The notes beneath the pieces were generated by a model. That model had not been told where the DNA came from, did not search any database, and worked only from the letters and a program-made list of their open reading frames with translations. The translations under genes were made by a program, and so were the position numbers. Positions 54,139-63,318 of a stretch of 64,000 nucleotides of DNA are shown here, one piece after another; positions within the stretch are counted from its first letter, which is position 1; each line of letters starts with the position of its first letter. Source of the DNA: Chelativorans salis (GTDB lineage: Bacteria; Pseudomonadota; Alphaproteobacteria; Rhizobiales; Rhizobiaceae); assembly GCF_025336525.1 (NCBI RefSeq), contig NZ_JAOCZP010000002.1, positions 372,001-436,000 of the forward strand. Direction: 5' to 3'.

Positions 54139-54298
54139 TGCGCTGCTTCCTTGCTGCCGAACGGTTTGCGCTCTCTGCTTTAGGTGCGGCTTGGCCAGCG
54201 GGAAAGGCCGGCGCCCCCTTTGCGCTGTTTTTCCTGTTGCCAAGCCCGCGCGCAACGATGTCCCCGGAACCACATGGGCTTGCCAAGCCATCATATTT

Positions 54299-54318
54299 CA
54301 TATAAACATATCTTTATG
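54299..54318. promoter_or_regulatory. AT-rich palindrome upstream of the SahR-like gene
   Basis: CATATAAACATATCTTTATG matches its own reverse complement at 14 of 20 positions and sits 18 bases before the start at 54337. AT-rich palindromes with CATATAA/TTTATG-like arms fit an ArsR-type operator for the methionine cycle. It covers the alternative ATG at 54316, which supports the later start. Confidence 0.5.
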
Positions 54319-54336
54319 TCTTTGTTGGAGAGGCGC

Positions 54337-55356
54337 ATGCTGACACGCCCGACGATACGGCTGGACGTGATGGTGGATATCCTGAAGGCGGCGGCCGAGC
54401 CAAGCCGGCTGCGCATTCTTGTCCTCCTGTCGCACGCGGATTTGACCGTTTCCGACCTGACCGAAATCCTCAACCAGTCGCAGCCGCGCGTCTCGCGCCA
54501 CCTGAAGCTTCTGCTCGATGCCGATCTCATCGCCCGCTACCAGGAGGGCTCGTGGGCCTTCTTTCGCCTGTCGGAGGCGGATGCGGCGCGCGAGTTCGTC
54601 GATGGCGTGGTGGCCCGCATCGACCGCACGGACCCGGTGACGGATCGCGATCTGGAGCGGCTCGAAGCGATCAAGCGGCGCCGGCAGGAGCGGGCGGCGG
54701 AGTATTTTGCCAAGAACGCCGCAAGCTGGGACCAGATCCGCTCCCTGCACGTGCCGGATGCTGCCGTCGAGACGGGGCTGAAGGCGCTTGTGGGAGAGCG
54801 GTCGTTCCAGTCCATGGTAGACCTCGGAACCGGCACTGGGCGGCTTTTAGAGCTCTTCGCGCCGCTTTACCGGCGCGGCGTCGGCGTCGACCTGTCGCGC
54901 GAGATGCTGGCCGTGGCGCGCGCCAATCTGGAGCGGGCCGGCGTGACACAAGCGCAAGTGCGGCTTGGAGATATCTATGCGCCGCCCGTGGAGCGCGACG
55001 CGCACGACCTCGTCACCATCCATCAGGTGCTGCATTACCTGGAGGACCCGGCACTGGCGATCCGCGAGGCCGCCCGGCTCCTGCGCCCCGGCGGGCGGCT
55101 GGTGATCCTCGATTTCGCGCCGCACGGGCACGAGTTCCTACGTGAGGAGCATGCGCATCTGCGCCTCGGCTTCGCCGACCGGCAGATTGCCGAATGGCTC
55201 GGCGAGGCTGAGCTCGACCTCGAGGAGACGTGCGCCTTCGCACCTGAAGGCGAGGCGGCCGAGGGGTTGACGGTGAAGCTGTGGCTGGCGCGCGACCGGC
55301 GCATCCTGATGGCCGACAGCGAGACAGAAATGCAGGCGCGCGAGGAGATTGCCTGA
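54337..55356 (+). CDS. ArsR-type regulator fused to a SAM methyltransferase-like domain (SahR-like)
   Basis: 339 aa. Residues ~10-90 are an ArsR winged helix (AAAEPSRLRILVLLSHADLT, LNQSQPRVSRHLKLLLDADL). From ~160 the SAM-fold begins (VDLGTGTGRLLELFAPLYRR) and continues to LRPGGRLVILDFAP. ArsR regulators of S-adenosylhomocysteine recycling (SahR) of this double type are known from Proteobacteria; here the overlap with metF supports that role. The SAM fold may sense SAH or SAM rather than methylate. Start at 54337 with GGAGAGG upstream. Confidence 0.83.
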   Translation: MLTRPTIRLDVMVDILKAAAEPSRLRILVLLSHADLTVSDLTEILNQSQPRVSRHLKLLLDADLIARYQEGSWAFFRLSEADAAREFVDGVVARIDRTDPVTDRDLERLEAIKRRRQERAAEYFAKNAASWDQIRSLHVPDAAVETGLKALVGERSFQSMVDLGTGTGRLLELFAPLYRRGVGVDLSREMLAVARANLERAGVTQAQVRLGDIYAPPVERDAHDLVTIHQVLHYLEDPALAIREAARLLRPGGRLVILDFAPHGHEFLREEHAHLRLGFADRQIAEWLGEAELDLEETCAFAPEGEAAEGLTVKLWLARDRRILMADSETEMQAREEIA

Positions 55357-56276
55357 TGACCAGATACCGTTTTTCCCGCCGCACGGATAAGGGCGAGAAA
55401 GTCCGCGTCTCCTTCGAATTCTTTCCGCCCAAGACGGACGAGATGGAACGCAAGTTGTGGGAGACGGTAAAGCGGCTCGAGCCGCTCGATCCCGATTTCG
55501 TTTCCGTCACCTACGGCGCCGGCGGCTCGACGCGCGAGCGCACGGCGCGCACGGTTCGGCGTATCCTGGAGGAGACGGTGCTGACGCCGGCTGCGCACCT
55601 GACCTGCGTGGATGCCGATCGCGATGCGGTCGATACCGTCATCCGCGAGTTCGCGGGTATGGGCGTGAAGCGCTTCGTGGCGCTGCGCGGCGATCCGGCG
55701 GAAGGCGTGGGTGCGGCCTACCGGCCGCATCCTAACGGCTATACCAACGGGGCGGAGCTGGTGGGCGCGCTCTCGCGCCACGGTGATTTCGACATCTCCG
55801 TCTCCGCCTATCCGGAAAAGCACCCCGAAAGCCCGGATTTCGCCACCGACATCGAGATGCTGAAGCGCAAGGTGGACAACGGCGCCACGCGCGCCATCAC
55901 CCAGTTCTTCTTCGACAACGACGTCTATGAGCGCTATGTCGAGCGGGCGCGGCGCGCCGGCATCTATATCCCCATCGTGCCAGGCATCCTGCCGGTGCAC
56001 AATTTCACGCAGATGACGCGCTTTGCCGGCCAGTGCGGAGCGCATGTGCCGGCGTGGCTGGCCGAGCGCTTCCAGGGGCTTCACGACGACCCGCCCACCC
56101 ACCAGCTTGTCGCCGCGGCGGTGGCGGCCGAACAGGTGCTCGACCTGGTCGAGCGGGGCGTGGAGGATTTTCACTTCTACACGATGAACCGCGCCGATCT
56201 CGCCTTCGCCATCTGCCATATGATCGGCATACGGCCGGCGGCGGAGAGGATCGGCGCGCAGCCGGCGGCGGCGTAG
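55356..56276 (+). CDS. metF: methylenetetrahydrofolate reductase
   Basis: 306 aa, TIM barrel with FEFFPPKTDEMERKLWETV, the FAD region SVTYGAGGSTRERT and AHLTCVDADRDAV, and QFFFDNDVYERYV near the middle. It makes 5-methyl-THF for methionine synthesis. The ATG overlaps the stop of the SahR-like gene (TGATG), so expression is coupled. Confidence 0.93.
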   Translation: MTRYRFSRRTDKGEKVRVSFEFFPPKTDEMERKLWETVKRLEPLDPDFVSVTYGAGGSTRERTARTVRRILEETVLTPAAHLTCVDADRDAVDTVIREFAGMGVKRFVALRGDPAEGVGAAYRPHPNGYTNGAELVGALSRHGDFDISVSAYPEKHPESPDFATDIEMLKRKVDNGATRAITQFFFDNDVYERYVERARRAGIYIPIVPGILPVHNFTQMTRFAGQCGAHVPAWLAERFQGLHDDPPTHQLVAAAVAAEQVLDLVERGVEDFHFYTMNRADLAFAICHMIGIRPAAERIGAQPAAA

Positions 56277-56304
56277 CTCGAAGGGCCGGCACCTTTACCG
56301 AACA

Positions 56305-56336
56305 GAAAAGGCCGGGTTCTGCCCGGCCTTTTCCTT
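56305..56336 (+). terminator. rho-independent terminator after metF
   Basis: A perfect 12-bp stem GAAAAGGCCGGG/CCCGGCCTTTTC with a five-base loop; the A/T ends of the stem let it work in both directions. Confidence 0.9.
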
Positions 56337-56374
56337 AACTTTCCAGCTTTTCCCGTCTTTTCTTATTGTACTGC

Positions 56375-56461
56375 TTACGGAAGGACCCCCATGATGACTG
56401 CGCCGATAAATGCAAAGGCTGCACATATCACGAGCGCGTTTAGTGGCCGTGTCAGTCCCAT
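56375..56461 (-). CDS. 28-aa membrane peptide
   Basis: 28 aa: a short MGLTRPLNA start, then one hydrophobic helix (LVICAAFAFIGAVIMGVL) and the stop. GAGGAGGC eight bases before the ATG is a near-ideal SD. The chain is a single-span membrane peptide of a kind found in Hyphomicrobiales; no function known. It lies between the metF terminator and the EamA gene, on the minus strand. Confidence 0.6.
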   Translation of the reverse strand: MGLTRPLNALVICAAFAFIGAVIMGVLP

Positions 56462-56658
56462 AAGCGATAGCCTCCTCTGCAGACTGAAGCCCGATTCTAT
56501 TGGTTCTCACGCGGCATTGCCAAGCGCTTTCTATGCTGCGGCGCAGCAGCTTTGTGAAAAACGCTTCCTACGATCTTGTATTGCCGCTTGAATTCGCTGC
56601 CTAAACGGCCTCCGTCACGTTGTGTTAAGTTGTGTTAACAAGTTCACAGACTCACGCC

Positions 56659-57576
56659 TCAGCGCACCCTGAGAAGACGGCCGTCGATGGTGATCAGCCC
56701 GAGCCCGATCAAAAGCATGCCGGCGATTTCGAAGAGTTCCAGCCTTTCACCGAGAAACAGCGCGCCGAGCAGGATCGCGCTGACGGGTACGATCAGCGTG
56801 ACCAGCGAAGCGTTGGTGGCGCCGGCGGACGCGATGATGCGGAAATAGAGGATATAGGCGAAGGAGGTGGCGAGCACGGCGAGCGCGAGGACTGCCGCCC
56901 AGACGTGCGCACTCGCCGAGAACAGGCCTTCCGGCCCGTGTACAAGCATCACCAGCGGGATCATGACGACGGTCGAGGCGGTGAGCTGCCCCGTCGCCAC
57001 CACGGGCGGCGGGATAGCGCGGAAGCGACGGGCGAAGATGAAGGCGAAGCCGTAGGAGACGGCAGCCCCCACCAGCGCGAACTTGGCCCAGATCGGCCCG
57101 CCGAGGCCGGCTACGAGGCCGGGGCCGATCATCACCGCCGTGCCGGCGATGCCGAAGCCGATGCCGGCAAGCTTGTTCAAGGAGAGTTTCTCGTCCTGCG
57201 TCAGCATATTGGCGAGGATCGCCGTCCAGAACGGGGTGGTGGCGTTGAGCACGGAGGCGAGCCCCGCGCCGAGCTCCGTCTGTCCGAGGAAGATGAGGGA
57301 GAAGGGGATGATGTTGTTGAGCGTCGCCATAACGAAGAAGCTGCCGGTCATGGAAAAGGCAAGGCGGAAGCTCGGGCCGCGCAGGGCGAGCCAAAGTTGC
57401 AGCACCAGGGCGGCGATCGACACGCGGAACATGACGAGCGCCAGCGGCGTGATCTCGGCCACCGCGATGCGGGCAAAGAAGAAGGACCCACCCCAGATGG
57501 CACCGAGCAGGATCAGCAGCGCCCAGTCCTGTAGCGACATGTGACGTGCGGTCGCGGCACGGGTCTCGGCTGCCAT
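56659..57576 (-). CDS. EamA/DMT-family transporter
   Basis: 305 aa, ten hydrophobic helices in two EamA halves (GAIWGGSFFFARIAVAEITP in the first, then ASLVTLIVPVSAILLGALFL at the end). Probably exports or moves a small metabolite or amino acid. Start at the ATG 57576 with GGGAG six bases upstream. Confidence 0.85.
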   Translation of the reverse strand: MAAETRAATARHMSLQDWALLILLGAIWGGSFFFARIAVAEITPLALVMFRVSIAALVLQLWLALRGPSFRLAFSMTGSFFVMATLNNIIPFSLIFLGQTELGAGLASVLNATTPFWTAILANMLTQDEKLSLNKLAGIGFGIAGTAVMIGPGLVAGLGGPIWAKFALVGAAVSYGFAFIFARRFRAIPPPVVATGQLTASTVVMIPLVMLVHGPEGLFSASAHVWAAVLALAVLATSFAYILYFRIIASAGATNASLVTLIVPVSAILLGALFLGERLELFEIAGMLLIGLGLITIDGRLLRVR

Positions 57577-57700
57577 GGAATTCTCCCGGTGAAAGGACAA
57601 CCCTTAACACCCGCGCCGTGCGTCACCACCCGTTTTTGGCGCTGGCACAATGGCGATTGCCGCGGTGGCACGAGGCTTGAGGGAGGGGCAACGCCATTCC

Positions 57701-58900
57701 CTACAAACTGGAAAAAAGCGTTGCCGTTGGCCACCCGTCCGCCGGCAGGCCGAGGCGCAGCTGCTCCTGGCGCACGGCTTCGCGGGTGTTGAAGCCGAGA
57801 ATGCCGTCGATTCCGCCGACGTTGTAGCCCCGGTCGGCGAGCTTCTGCTGGAGCTGCTTCATGACCTCCGGCGCCAGGCCCGGCTCCGGGGTGCGCGGGT
57901 CGAAGGGAGGCGCGCCGTCGAAGCGCGCGGCCAAGTGCGCGGCGGTCAGCGTGTAGACGAGCGACTGGTTCCATTCGAGATAGATGTCGAAATTGTCGTA
58001 GGCGAGGAAGGCGGGGCCTTTGTGACCCATGGGCAGGATGAGGCGGGCGGGGAGGGCATCGGGCGGCAGCGGACTGCCATCGCGACGGGTGACGCCGAGA
58101 GCGGCCCACTCGCTGCGCGGCAGCTTGTTCGTCAGCCCGGCCTCTCCCCAGGACATGTCGGCCGGCACGCGCACCTCGTCGAGCCACGGCTCGCCGGGCC
58201 TCCAGCCAAGCGCGCCGATTGCGTGCGCGGCCGTGAGGATGGCGTCCGGCGCGCTGCCCTTAAGGTCGACGCGGCCGTCGCCGTCGCCATCCACGCCCTT
58301 TTCCAGATAATCGCTCGGCAGCATCTGCAATTGCCCGATCTCGCCGGCCCAGGCACCGGTGATGTCGGCGGACACCGCACCCTGGTCGATGAGCTTCAGA
58401 AGCGCGATCAGCTCGGGGCGGAAGATCTCCGGCCGCCGGCAGTCGTGGGCCAGCGAGGCGAGCGCGTTCAAGGTGGAGAAATCGCCTTGCACGGCACCGA
58501 AATCCGTCTCCAGCGCCCAGAAGGAGGCGATGACCGGGCCCGGAACGCCGAATTCCCGTTCGGCCCGGGCAAAGGTGTCGGCGTATTTTTCCAGGTTCCG
58601 CCGGCCGTGGGTGAGGCGGTAGTCGTTTATCATGCGGCTGGCGAACTCGCGGAAGGTCTGCGTGAAGACGCCCTGCGCCCGGTCGGCATTGACCACCCGC
58701 TGGTCGAAGGAGGCGCGGTTGAGCGCTGAAAGCCCGGTGGCGCCGACACCCTGGCTTGCAGCCTCGGCCTCGATGCCGGCGCGCCAGGCGGCGAAATCAC
58801 CGCCGCACTGCTGCGCGAAGGCCGCCGCCGGCATGGAAAGGGCGGCCAGGGCCGTGAACAAGGGGCCGCGTAGATGAGCCAAGAGGCCTCGCAAATGCAT
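57701..58900 (-). CDS. lytic murein transglycosylase (MltB-type)
   Basis: 399 aa. A signal peptide (about 30 residues, ending AFAQ) leads into the MltB domain; the catalytic Glu is in FWALETDFGAVQGDF, and GEIGQLQMLPSDYLEKG is conserved. A PG_binding_1 domain ends the protein (VMKQLQQKLADRGYNVGGID). It cleaves murein with 1,6-anhydro product in the periplasm. Start at 58900 with GGAGGG upstream. Confidence 0.9.
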   Translation of the reverse strand: MHLRGLLAHLRGPLFTALAALSMPAAAFAQQCGGDFAAWRAGIEAEAASQGVGATGLSALNRASFDQRVVNADRAQGVFTQTFREFASRMINDYRLTHGRRNLEKYADTFARAEREFGVPGPVIASFWALETDFGAVQGDFSTLNALASLAHDCRRPEIFRPELIALLKLIDQGAVSADITGAWAGEIGQLQMLPSDYLEKGVDGDGDGRVDLKGSAPDAILTAAHAIGALGWRPGEPWLDEVRVPADMSWGEAGLTNKLPRSEWAALGVTRRDGSPLPPDALPARLILPMGHKGPAFLAYDNFDIYLEWNQSLVYTLTAAHLAARFDGAPPFDPRTPEPGLAPEVMKQLQQKLADRGYNVGGIDGILGFNTREAVRQEQLRLGLPADGWPTATLFSSL

Positions 58901-58932
58901 GCCTTTTTCCCTCCATATGACCACGGGCACCG

Positions 58933-59739
58933 TCAGCTGGTATAGGCCTTCAGCCATTCACGCCAGGCTTTGGCGCTGCCGTGGAAGACGTTGATATCGG
59001 CGTTTCCCTCGATACCGGGCAAGACGCCCGTTCCCGTATATTGCCAGAACACCCAAGGATGATTGCTATATTTGTCATCCGGATGGCCGGCCACCGAGCG
59101 CAGCCAGAAAGGATAACCCTTGAAGCGTCCCAGGCCATTGTCGTCAAAGAAGTCGACGGATGTGTAGATTATAGGGCGCTTGCCGTAATGCCGCTCGACC
59201 GCGTCGAGGAAAACCTGCATTTCCTTGCGCACCACCTCCGGGCGCGGGCGTAGCTTGCAGGAGGGGGAGAGGTGGTTCCACTCCATGTCGAGCACCGGCG
59301 GCAGGGCTGAAGCATCACGCGGCACGTGGCGGATGAACCAGCGCGCCTGCTCGATCGCCGGGCGGCAGAAATAGAAGAAGTGATAGGCGCCGCGGGCAAT
59401 GCCGGCGGCTTTTGCGCCCTGCCAGTTGCTGTTGAAGGTCTCATCGAAGCGGTCGCCGCCCTCCGTCGCCTTGATGAAGGCGAAGGCAATGCCGTTGCGC
59501 GCCAGGCGCGGCCAGTCGACCGCGCCCTGGTATTTGGAAACGTCGGTGCCGTGAACGGGATAGCTCCAGGGCGGGCGGTCTTCCCATTCATGGGGTTTGT
59601 TGTCGGCAAAGCGCAGACCGCCACCGGTGAGTTCGGGCGCCTGGGCTGCGGGCGTCGGCACGAGGTCCGCGAGGTCGTAGCCCCCCCGCGAACAGGCCGT
59701 CACCGACATGAGCAGCAGCAAAACCGTCAACAGGCGCAT
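58933..59739 (-). CDS. GH25-family lysozyme lipoprotein
   Basis: 268 aa. Lipobox VTAC (Cys 16). GH25 features: HGTDVSKYQGAVDW, FAFIKATEGGDRFDETFNSN, LPPVLDMEWN (acid residues) and the final WQYTGTGVLPGIEG. It cuts the glycan between MurNAc and GlcNAc. Thirty-two bases separate it from the MltB gene: two murein hydrolases together. Confidence 0.9.
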   Translation of the reverse strand: MRLLTVLLLLMSVTACSRGGYDLADLVPTPAAQAPELTGGGLRFADNKPHEWEDRPPWSYPVHGTDVSKYQGAVDWPRLARNGIAFAFIKATEGGDRFDETFNSNWQGAKAAGIARGAYHFFYFCRPAIEQARWFIRHVPRDASALPPVLDMEWNHLSPSCKLRPRPEVVRKEMQVFLDAVERHYGKRPIIYTSVDFFDDNGLGRFKGYPFWLRSVAGHPDDKYSNHPWVFWQYTGTGVLPGIEGNADINVFHGSAKAWREWLKAYTS

Positions 59740-59799
59740 TTTTGGCAGAGCCTCCCCGGCGGCGAATCGCTATCGTGCATATGTTTTCGGGGATAAGCC

Positions 59800-61203
59800 A
59801 TGCGGATCGTTCTTTCCATCGTCAAATGGCTCGCGGGCCTTCTGCTCGTTGCGCTTCTGGCCCTGGTCGTTTGGCTGTGGCTGGCGCCGCCGGAGCTTAT
59901 TCGCGTCGGCGCGAGCTATACCGCCAAGATCGTCTGCTCCAATGTCTTTCTGGCCGGACGCGAGGCTGACGACGTGCTGAGAGAGGACGTGCAGGCGCCG
60001 GGACATCCGCTTTTGAGGCTGATGTGGGTGCGTATGGACGCGGAAGAGGGGATCGTGCGGACGGGACTGTTCGGCGTCTTCGGCAACGGGCTCGCCGTCT
60101 TTCGCGATGGCACGGGTTGCGCTGTAGTGCCGGATGGCGATCTGGCGGCGGTGCGTGAGGTGGCCATCGAGGCGCCGGCTGCGACCTCGCATGACGAGAC
60201 GGCGCTGTGGCCGGAGGGGGAGGGGGCTGACACCTCCCGCCACCCCGATATCGCCGCCTTGCTCGAAGATCCGGCAATCGTCGGGCCAGGCCTGCGCGCC
60301 GCGGTGGTTGTCCACGACGGGCGCATCGTCGGCGAGCGCTACGGCGCTGGTGACGCCGTTCCTGGCCGGCCGCTTCTCGGCTGGTCCATGACCAAGACCG
60401 TCAATGCGGCCATCGCCGGCACGGTGGTGGGATCGGGAAGGCTGTCTGTCGAGGAGGAGGGGCTTCTGCAGGAATGGGCCGGCGACCAGCGCGGCGAGAT
60501 CACCCTCGCCCACCTCCTGGGCCTCGAAAGCGGCCTTGCCTTCAACGAGGACTACAACGGCGTGAGCGACGTCACGCGCATGCTTTACATGGAGCCGGAT
60601 ATGGCGGGTTTCGCCGCCAATATGCCTCTGCTTTACCGGCCCGGCGAGCATTTCTCCTATTCCAGCGGGACGAGCGTTATTCTGTCGCGTGTCTGGCAGA
60701 ACGCATTCGCTGACGAGGAGGAAGCGCTGGCATGGCCGCGGCGGGCGCTGTTCGATCCCGCGGGCATGGAGACGGCGGTTTTCGAGACCGACGCGCGCGG
60801 CACCTTCGTCGGCTCATCCTACCTCTATGCCTCCGCACGTGACTGGGCGCGCTTCGGCCAGCTTCTCCTGCAGGAGGGCATCTGGGAGGGGCGGCAGGTC
60901 CTGCCGGAAGGCTGGGTGGAATGGATGCGCACGCCGACACAGACCTCCGACGGCGAATACGGTCGTGGGCTGTGGATGCAGGGCCCGCGCGTGATGACGC
61001 CACGGGACAGGCATCAGGACGACGGCTTCGACCTGCCGGACGACGCCTACTGGATGCTGGGCCATGACGGGCAGACCATCACCATTATCCCGTCGCGCCG
61101 ACTGGTGGTGGTGCGCATGGGGCTGACGCCGACCGTGCTTGCCTACAAGCCGCAGATCCTGGTTGAGGCGGTGGTGAAGGCGCTCGACCGGGGAGAGGAG
61201 TAG
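59800..61203 (+). CDS. serine hydrolase of the beta-lactamase fold
   Basis: 467 aa. One N-terminal membrane helix (LLLVALLALVVWLWLA) and a periplasmic part with the SxxK motif (SMTK, S196/K199), a YSS at GEHFSYSSGTS, and a late HDGQTITI. This is the class C/esterase EstB group. Substrate unknown; a murein, peptide or ester hydrolase is possible. It is divergent from the GH25 gene. Confidence 0.87.
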   Translation: MRIVLSIVKWLAGLLLVALLALVVWLWLAPPELIRVGASYTAKIVCSNVFLAGREADDVLREDVQAPGHPLLRLMWVRMDAEEGIVRTGLFGVFGNGLAVFRDGTGCAVVPDGDLAAVREVAIEAPAATSHDETALWPEGEGADTSRHPDIAALLEDPAIVGPGLRAAVVVHDGRIVGERYGAGDAVPGRPLLGWSMTKTVNAAIAGTVVGSGRLSVEEEGLLQEWAGDQRGEITLAHLLGLESGLAFNEDYNGVSDVTRMLYMEPDMAGFAANMPLLYRPGEHFSYSSGTSVILSRVWQNAFADEEEALAWPRRALFDPAGMETAVFETDARGTFVGSSYLYASARDWARFGQLLLQEGIWEGRQVLPEGWVEWMRTPTQTSDGEYGRGLWMQGPRVMTPRDRHQDDGFDLPDDAYWMLGHDGQTITIIPSRRLVVVRMGLTPTVLAYKPQILVEAVVKALDRGEE

Positions 61204-61219
61204 ATTCTGCCCGCACATC

Positions 61220-61876
61220 TCAACGCGGCAGTGTCACCACCGCGTATACCGCATAACCGTGAAAACGTGAATCGAAGGAAAGGCTTGCTCCGCGCTTCTC
61301 GCACTCTGATTCAAGCACCTCGCGCAATGAATCACGCGGCCTGACGTGAAAGGCGGCGAGCCAGCGCCTGAGGCCTGCGCGGAACCAGCCGGGAAGCCGC
61401 TCCTGGCGGCCGAAATCGACGATATGGAGCGACCCGCCGGGTGCCACGCAGTCGAGTGCTGCGGCGACAGTACGCTGCCAGGGCGGGATCATGGAGAGCG
61501 CATAGGAGAGGAAGACGCGGTCGAAGTGCCGGCGGCCGAAGAGCCTTTCGGCATCGAAGACGGAGGCGTCGGCCTCGGCCAGATGCACCTTGCCGGCCCC
61601 ACGGCGCATGCGCTTTTCGGCGGTCCCGAGCATGACGCGGGAGATGTCTAGGCCGAAGAGGCGGGCTTGCGGATACCGCTCGGCGGCGAGCGCCAGGTTG
61701 CGCCCGGTGCCGCAGCCGAGTTCCAGCACGCTGCCACCGGGCGGCACGGCGAGGCCGGCAATAAGGCCGTCGCGGCCCAGAAGATAGAATTTGCGGGTGA
61801 GGTCGTAGATGTGGCGCTGTCGACGGTAGACGCCGTCCATCAGCCGCGCATGGCCGGGGCCGTCGGTGACGGCCAT
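61220..61876 (-). CDS. btaB: betaine lipid N-methyltransferase
   Basis: 218 aa. SAM site VLELGCGTGRNLALAAERYP; DRVFLSYALSMIPPWQRTV and LHIVDFGRQERLPGWFR follow. In the bta pair it adds three methyl groups to the diacylglyceryl-homoserine head. Start overlaps the btaA stop (ATGA at 61873-61876 region), so expression is coupled. Confidence 0.88.
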   Translation of the reverse strand: MAVTDGPGHARLMDGVYRRQRHIYDLTRKFYLLGRDGLIAGLAVPPGGSVLELGCGTGRNLALAAERYPQARLFGLDISRVMLGTAEKRMRRGAGKVHLAEADASVFDAERLFGRRHFDRVFLSYALSMIPPWQRTVAAALDCVAPGGSLHIVDFGRQERLPGWFRAGLRRWLAAFHVRPRDSLREVLESECEKRGASLSFDSRFHGYAVYAVVTLPR

Positions 61877-63120
61877 CAGGCGTCCTTCCTCACATAGAGG
61901 TGGAAGCCGCCATAGATGGCCGAGCGATCGCGCGCCGAGTAGTTGCGCGAGCGGGCGAATTCGTAGTGCCACTGGTCGAGCAATTCCTGCCGGACCCGGC
62001 CGGGCAGGAGGGTCGGCTGTGCGGCGGTGCGGAAGATGACGCGGGCGCCGGGGGCGGCAGTGCGGGTGATCTCGCTCCACAACGCGTTCAGCTGCCGGTC
62101 GCTCATCCAGTCCTGGGCGTCGAGCAGCACAAAGCGGTCGATGCTTGCCGCCGGCTTGATGGCGAGCAGTTCGGTGAAATTGGCATGGTGGACGGCAACG
62201 CGGCCGGCATTGGCGCGGATGGTCCGGAAATTTTCGCGCTGGAGGTAGGTAGGAAGCGTGGCTTCCCCCTCCTTCGGATAGCGGCGGGCGAAGGCGGCCC
62301 AGGCGAAGTAGTTGTCGCTCAGCGGAAAATGGCAGGCAAGCTTTTCCAGCCGTGCGGAAAGCACCTCGGCCATGGAGCCGCCGGAGCCCAGCAGCGCGTC
62401 ATACTGCGCCGGCGGGATGCCGAGGCCGAAGAGCGAGGCCTTGCGCGAAGTGGCCCAGCGCACGAGTGGCTTGTCGAACAGGGGCTTGAGCCGTTCTTCG
62501 AAGAAGCGGCGCTGCTCGCGGATGTTTTTGGCGTGCATGATCTCGGATGGGTCGACGCCATGCAGGCGGGCGACGCGGTGGCCCGTGGCGATGAAAAAGC
62601 CGAGCAGGCCGGTGCGGTAGAAATCGCGGTCGAAGGCGCCGATGCGCCGCCGGCCCAAGAGGTCGCGCGTCTCCCAGTAGCGGCGGCTCGTCGCGTCGAG
62701 CCTCAGTGCGATGAAGCGGTCGTAGGCTTCCTCGTTGGCCGTCTCTCCCGGCTGGCCGAAGAACCGCAGGAGGTCACCGTGGGCGGGGAGCGCGGTGAAG
62801 GCGGCGAGCTTCAGCCGGTTGAGGGCCACATGGGCGGCGTTGAGGTCGACCACGTCGATGCGGGCGGGCGCGCGGGTGAGGTAGGCCAGCATGTTGCAGC
62901 CGCCCGAGGCGATGGTGACGACGCGGTGGCCTTCATCGAGCGCCATCGCCTCCATGTCGACTTCCGGGTCCTCCCAGATCTGCGGATAGACGAGACCGGA
63001 GAAGAGGAGCGCGAACAGGCGCTCCGAAAGCCCCGCCTTCGTCAGGGCGGCGTTCTGATAGACGGCGCTGCCGATACGGCGGCGGGAGGAGAGGCCAATA
63101 TCGGCGGAAAGGTCAGTCAT
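61876..63120 (-). CDS. btaA: S-adenosylmethionine : diacylglycerol 3-amino-3-carboxypropyltransferase
   Basis: 414 aa, DUF3419 family. Blocks VYPQIWEDPEVDMEAMAL, ASGGCNMLAYL, DLNAAHVALNRLKLAAF and DRFVLLDAQDWMSD are as in BtaA. It makes the homoserine ether on diacylglycerol, the first step to DGTS betaine lipid, used to replace phospholipid under phosphate lack. Start at 63120; upstream lies a Pho-box array. Confidence 0.92.
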   Translation of the reverse strand: MTDLSADIGLSSRRRIGSAVYQNAALTKAGLSERLFALLFSGLVYPQIWEDPEVDMEAMALDEGHRVVTIASGGCNMLAYLTRAPARIDVVDLNAAHVALNRLKLAAFTALPAHGDLLRFFGQPGETANEEAYDRFIALRLDATSRRYWETRDLLGRRRIGAFDRDFYRTGLLGFFIATGHRVARLHGVDPSEIMHAKNIREQRRFFEERLKPLFDKPLVRWATSRKASLFGLGIPPAQYDALLGSGGSMAEVLSARLEKLACHFPLSDNYFAWAAFARRYPKEGEATLPTYLQRENFRTIRANAGRVAVHHANFTELLAIKPAASIDRFVLLDAQDWMSDRQLNALWSEITRTAAPGARVIFRTAAQPTLLPGRVRQELLDQWHYEFARSRNYSARDRSAIYGGFHLYVRKDA

Positions 63121-63160
63121 GGGAGAATCCCCTTGGACGCTACCCAAAGGGCTAGCGGAG

Positions 63161-63203
63161 ATGCGTGACAGGGGGGTGAAGGCGGTATGACGGTATGTGA
63201 CGG
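63161..63203 (-). promoter_or_regulatory. Pho-box array upstream of btaA
   Basis: On the minus strand four half-sites follow each other: CCGTCACATA, CCGTCATACCG, CCTTCACCCCC and CTGTCACGCAT. The GTCA-type cores start 10, 11 and 11 bases apart, the step of the PHO box (CTGTCAT direct repeats, 11 bp). It ends 40 bases before the btaA start. Confidence 0.68.
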
Positions 63204-63318
63204 GGCTGTGGAGGAGGGGCGGCTGCCCGCCTAACCAGCGGCGGAGATCCGCCCGCAGCTTGGAACATGTCGCTGGAGCTTGGGTTAGAGCCGCAGGCCC
63301 GAAGACTAGGAGATGGCA

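Noticed and set aside
53831-54301. A second minus-strand frame of 156 codons over the DUF2293 gene
   Set aside because: It runs in another frame of a gene with family match; composition is arbitrary and no SD is present.
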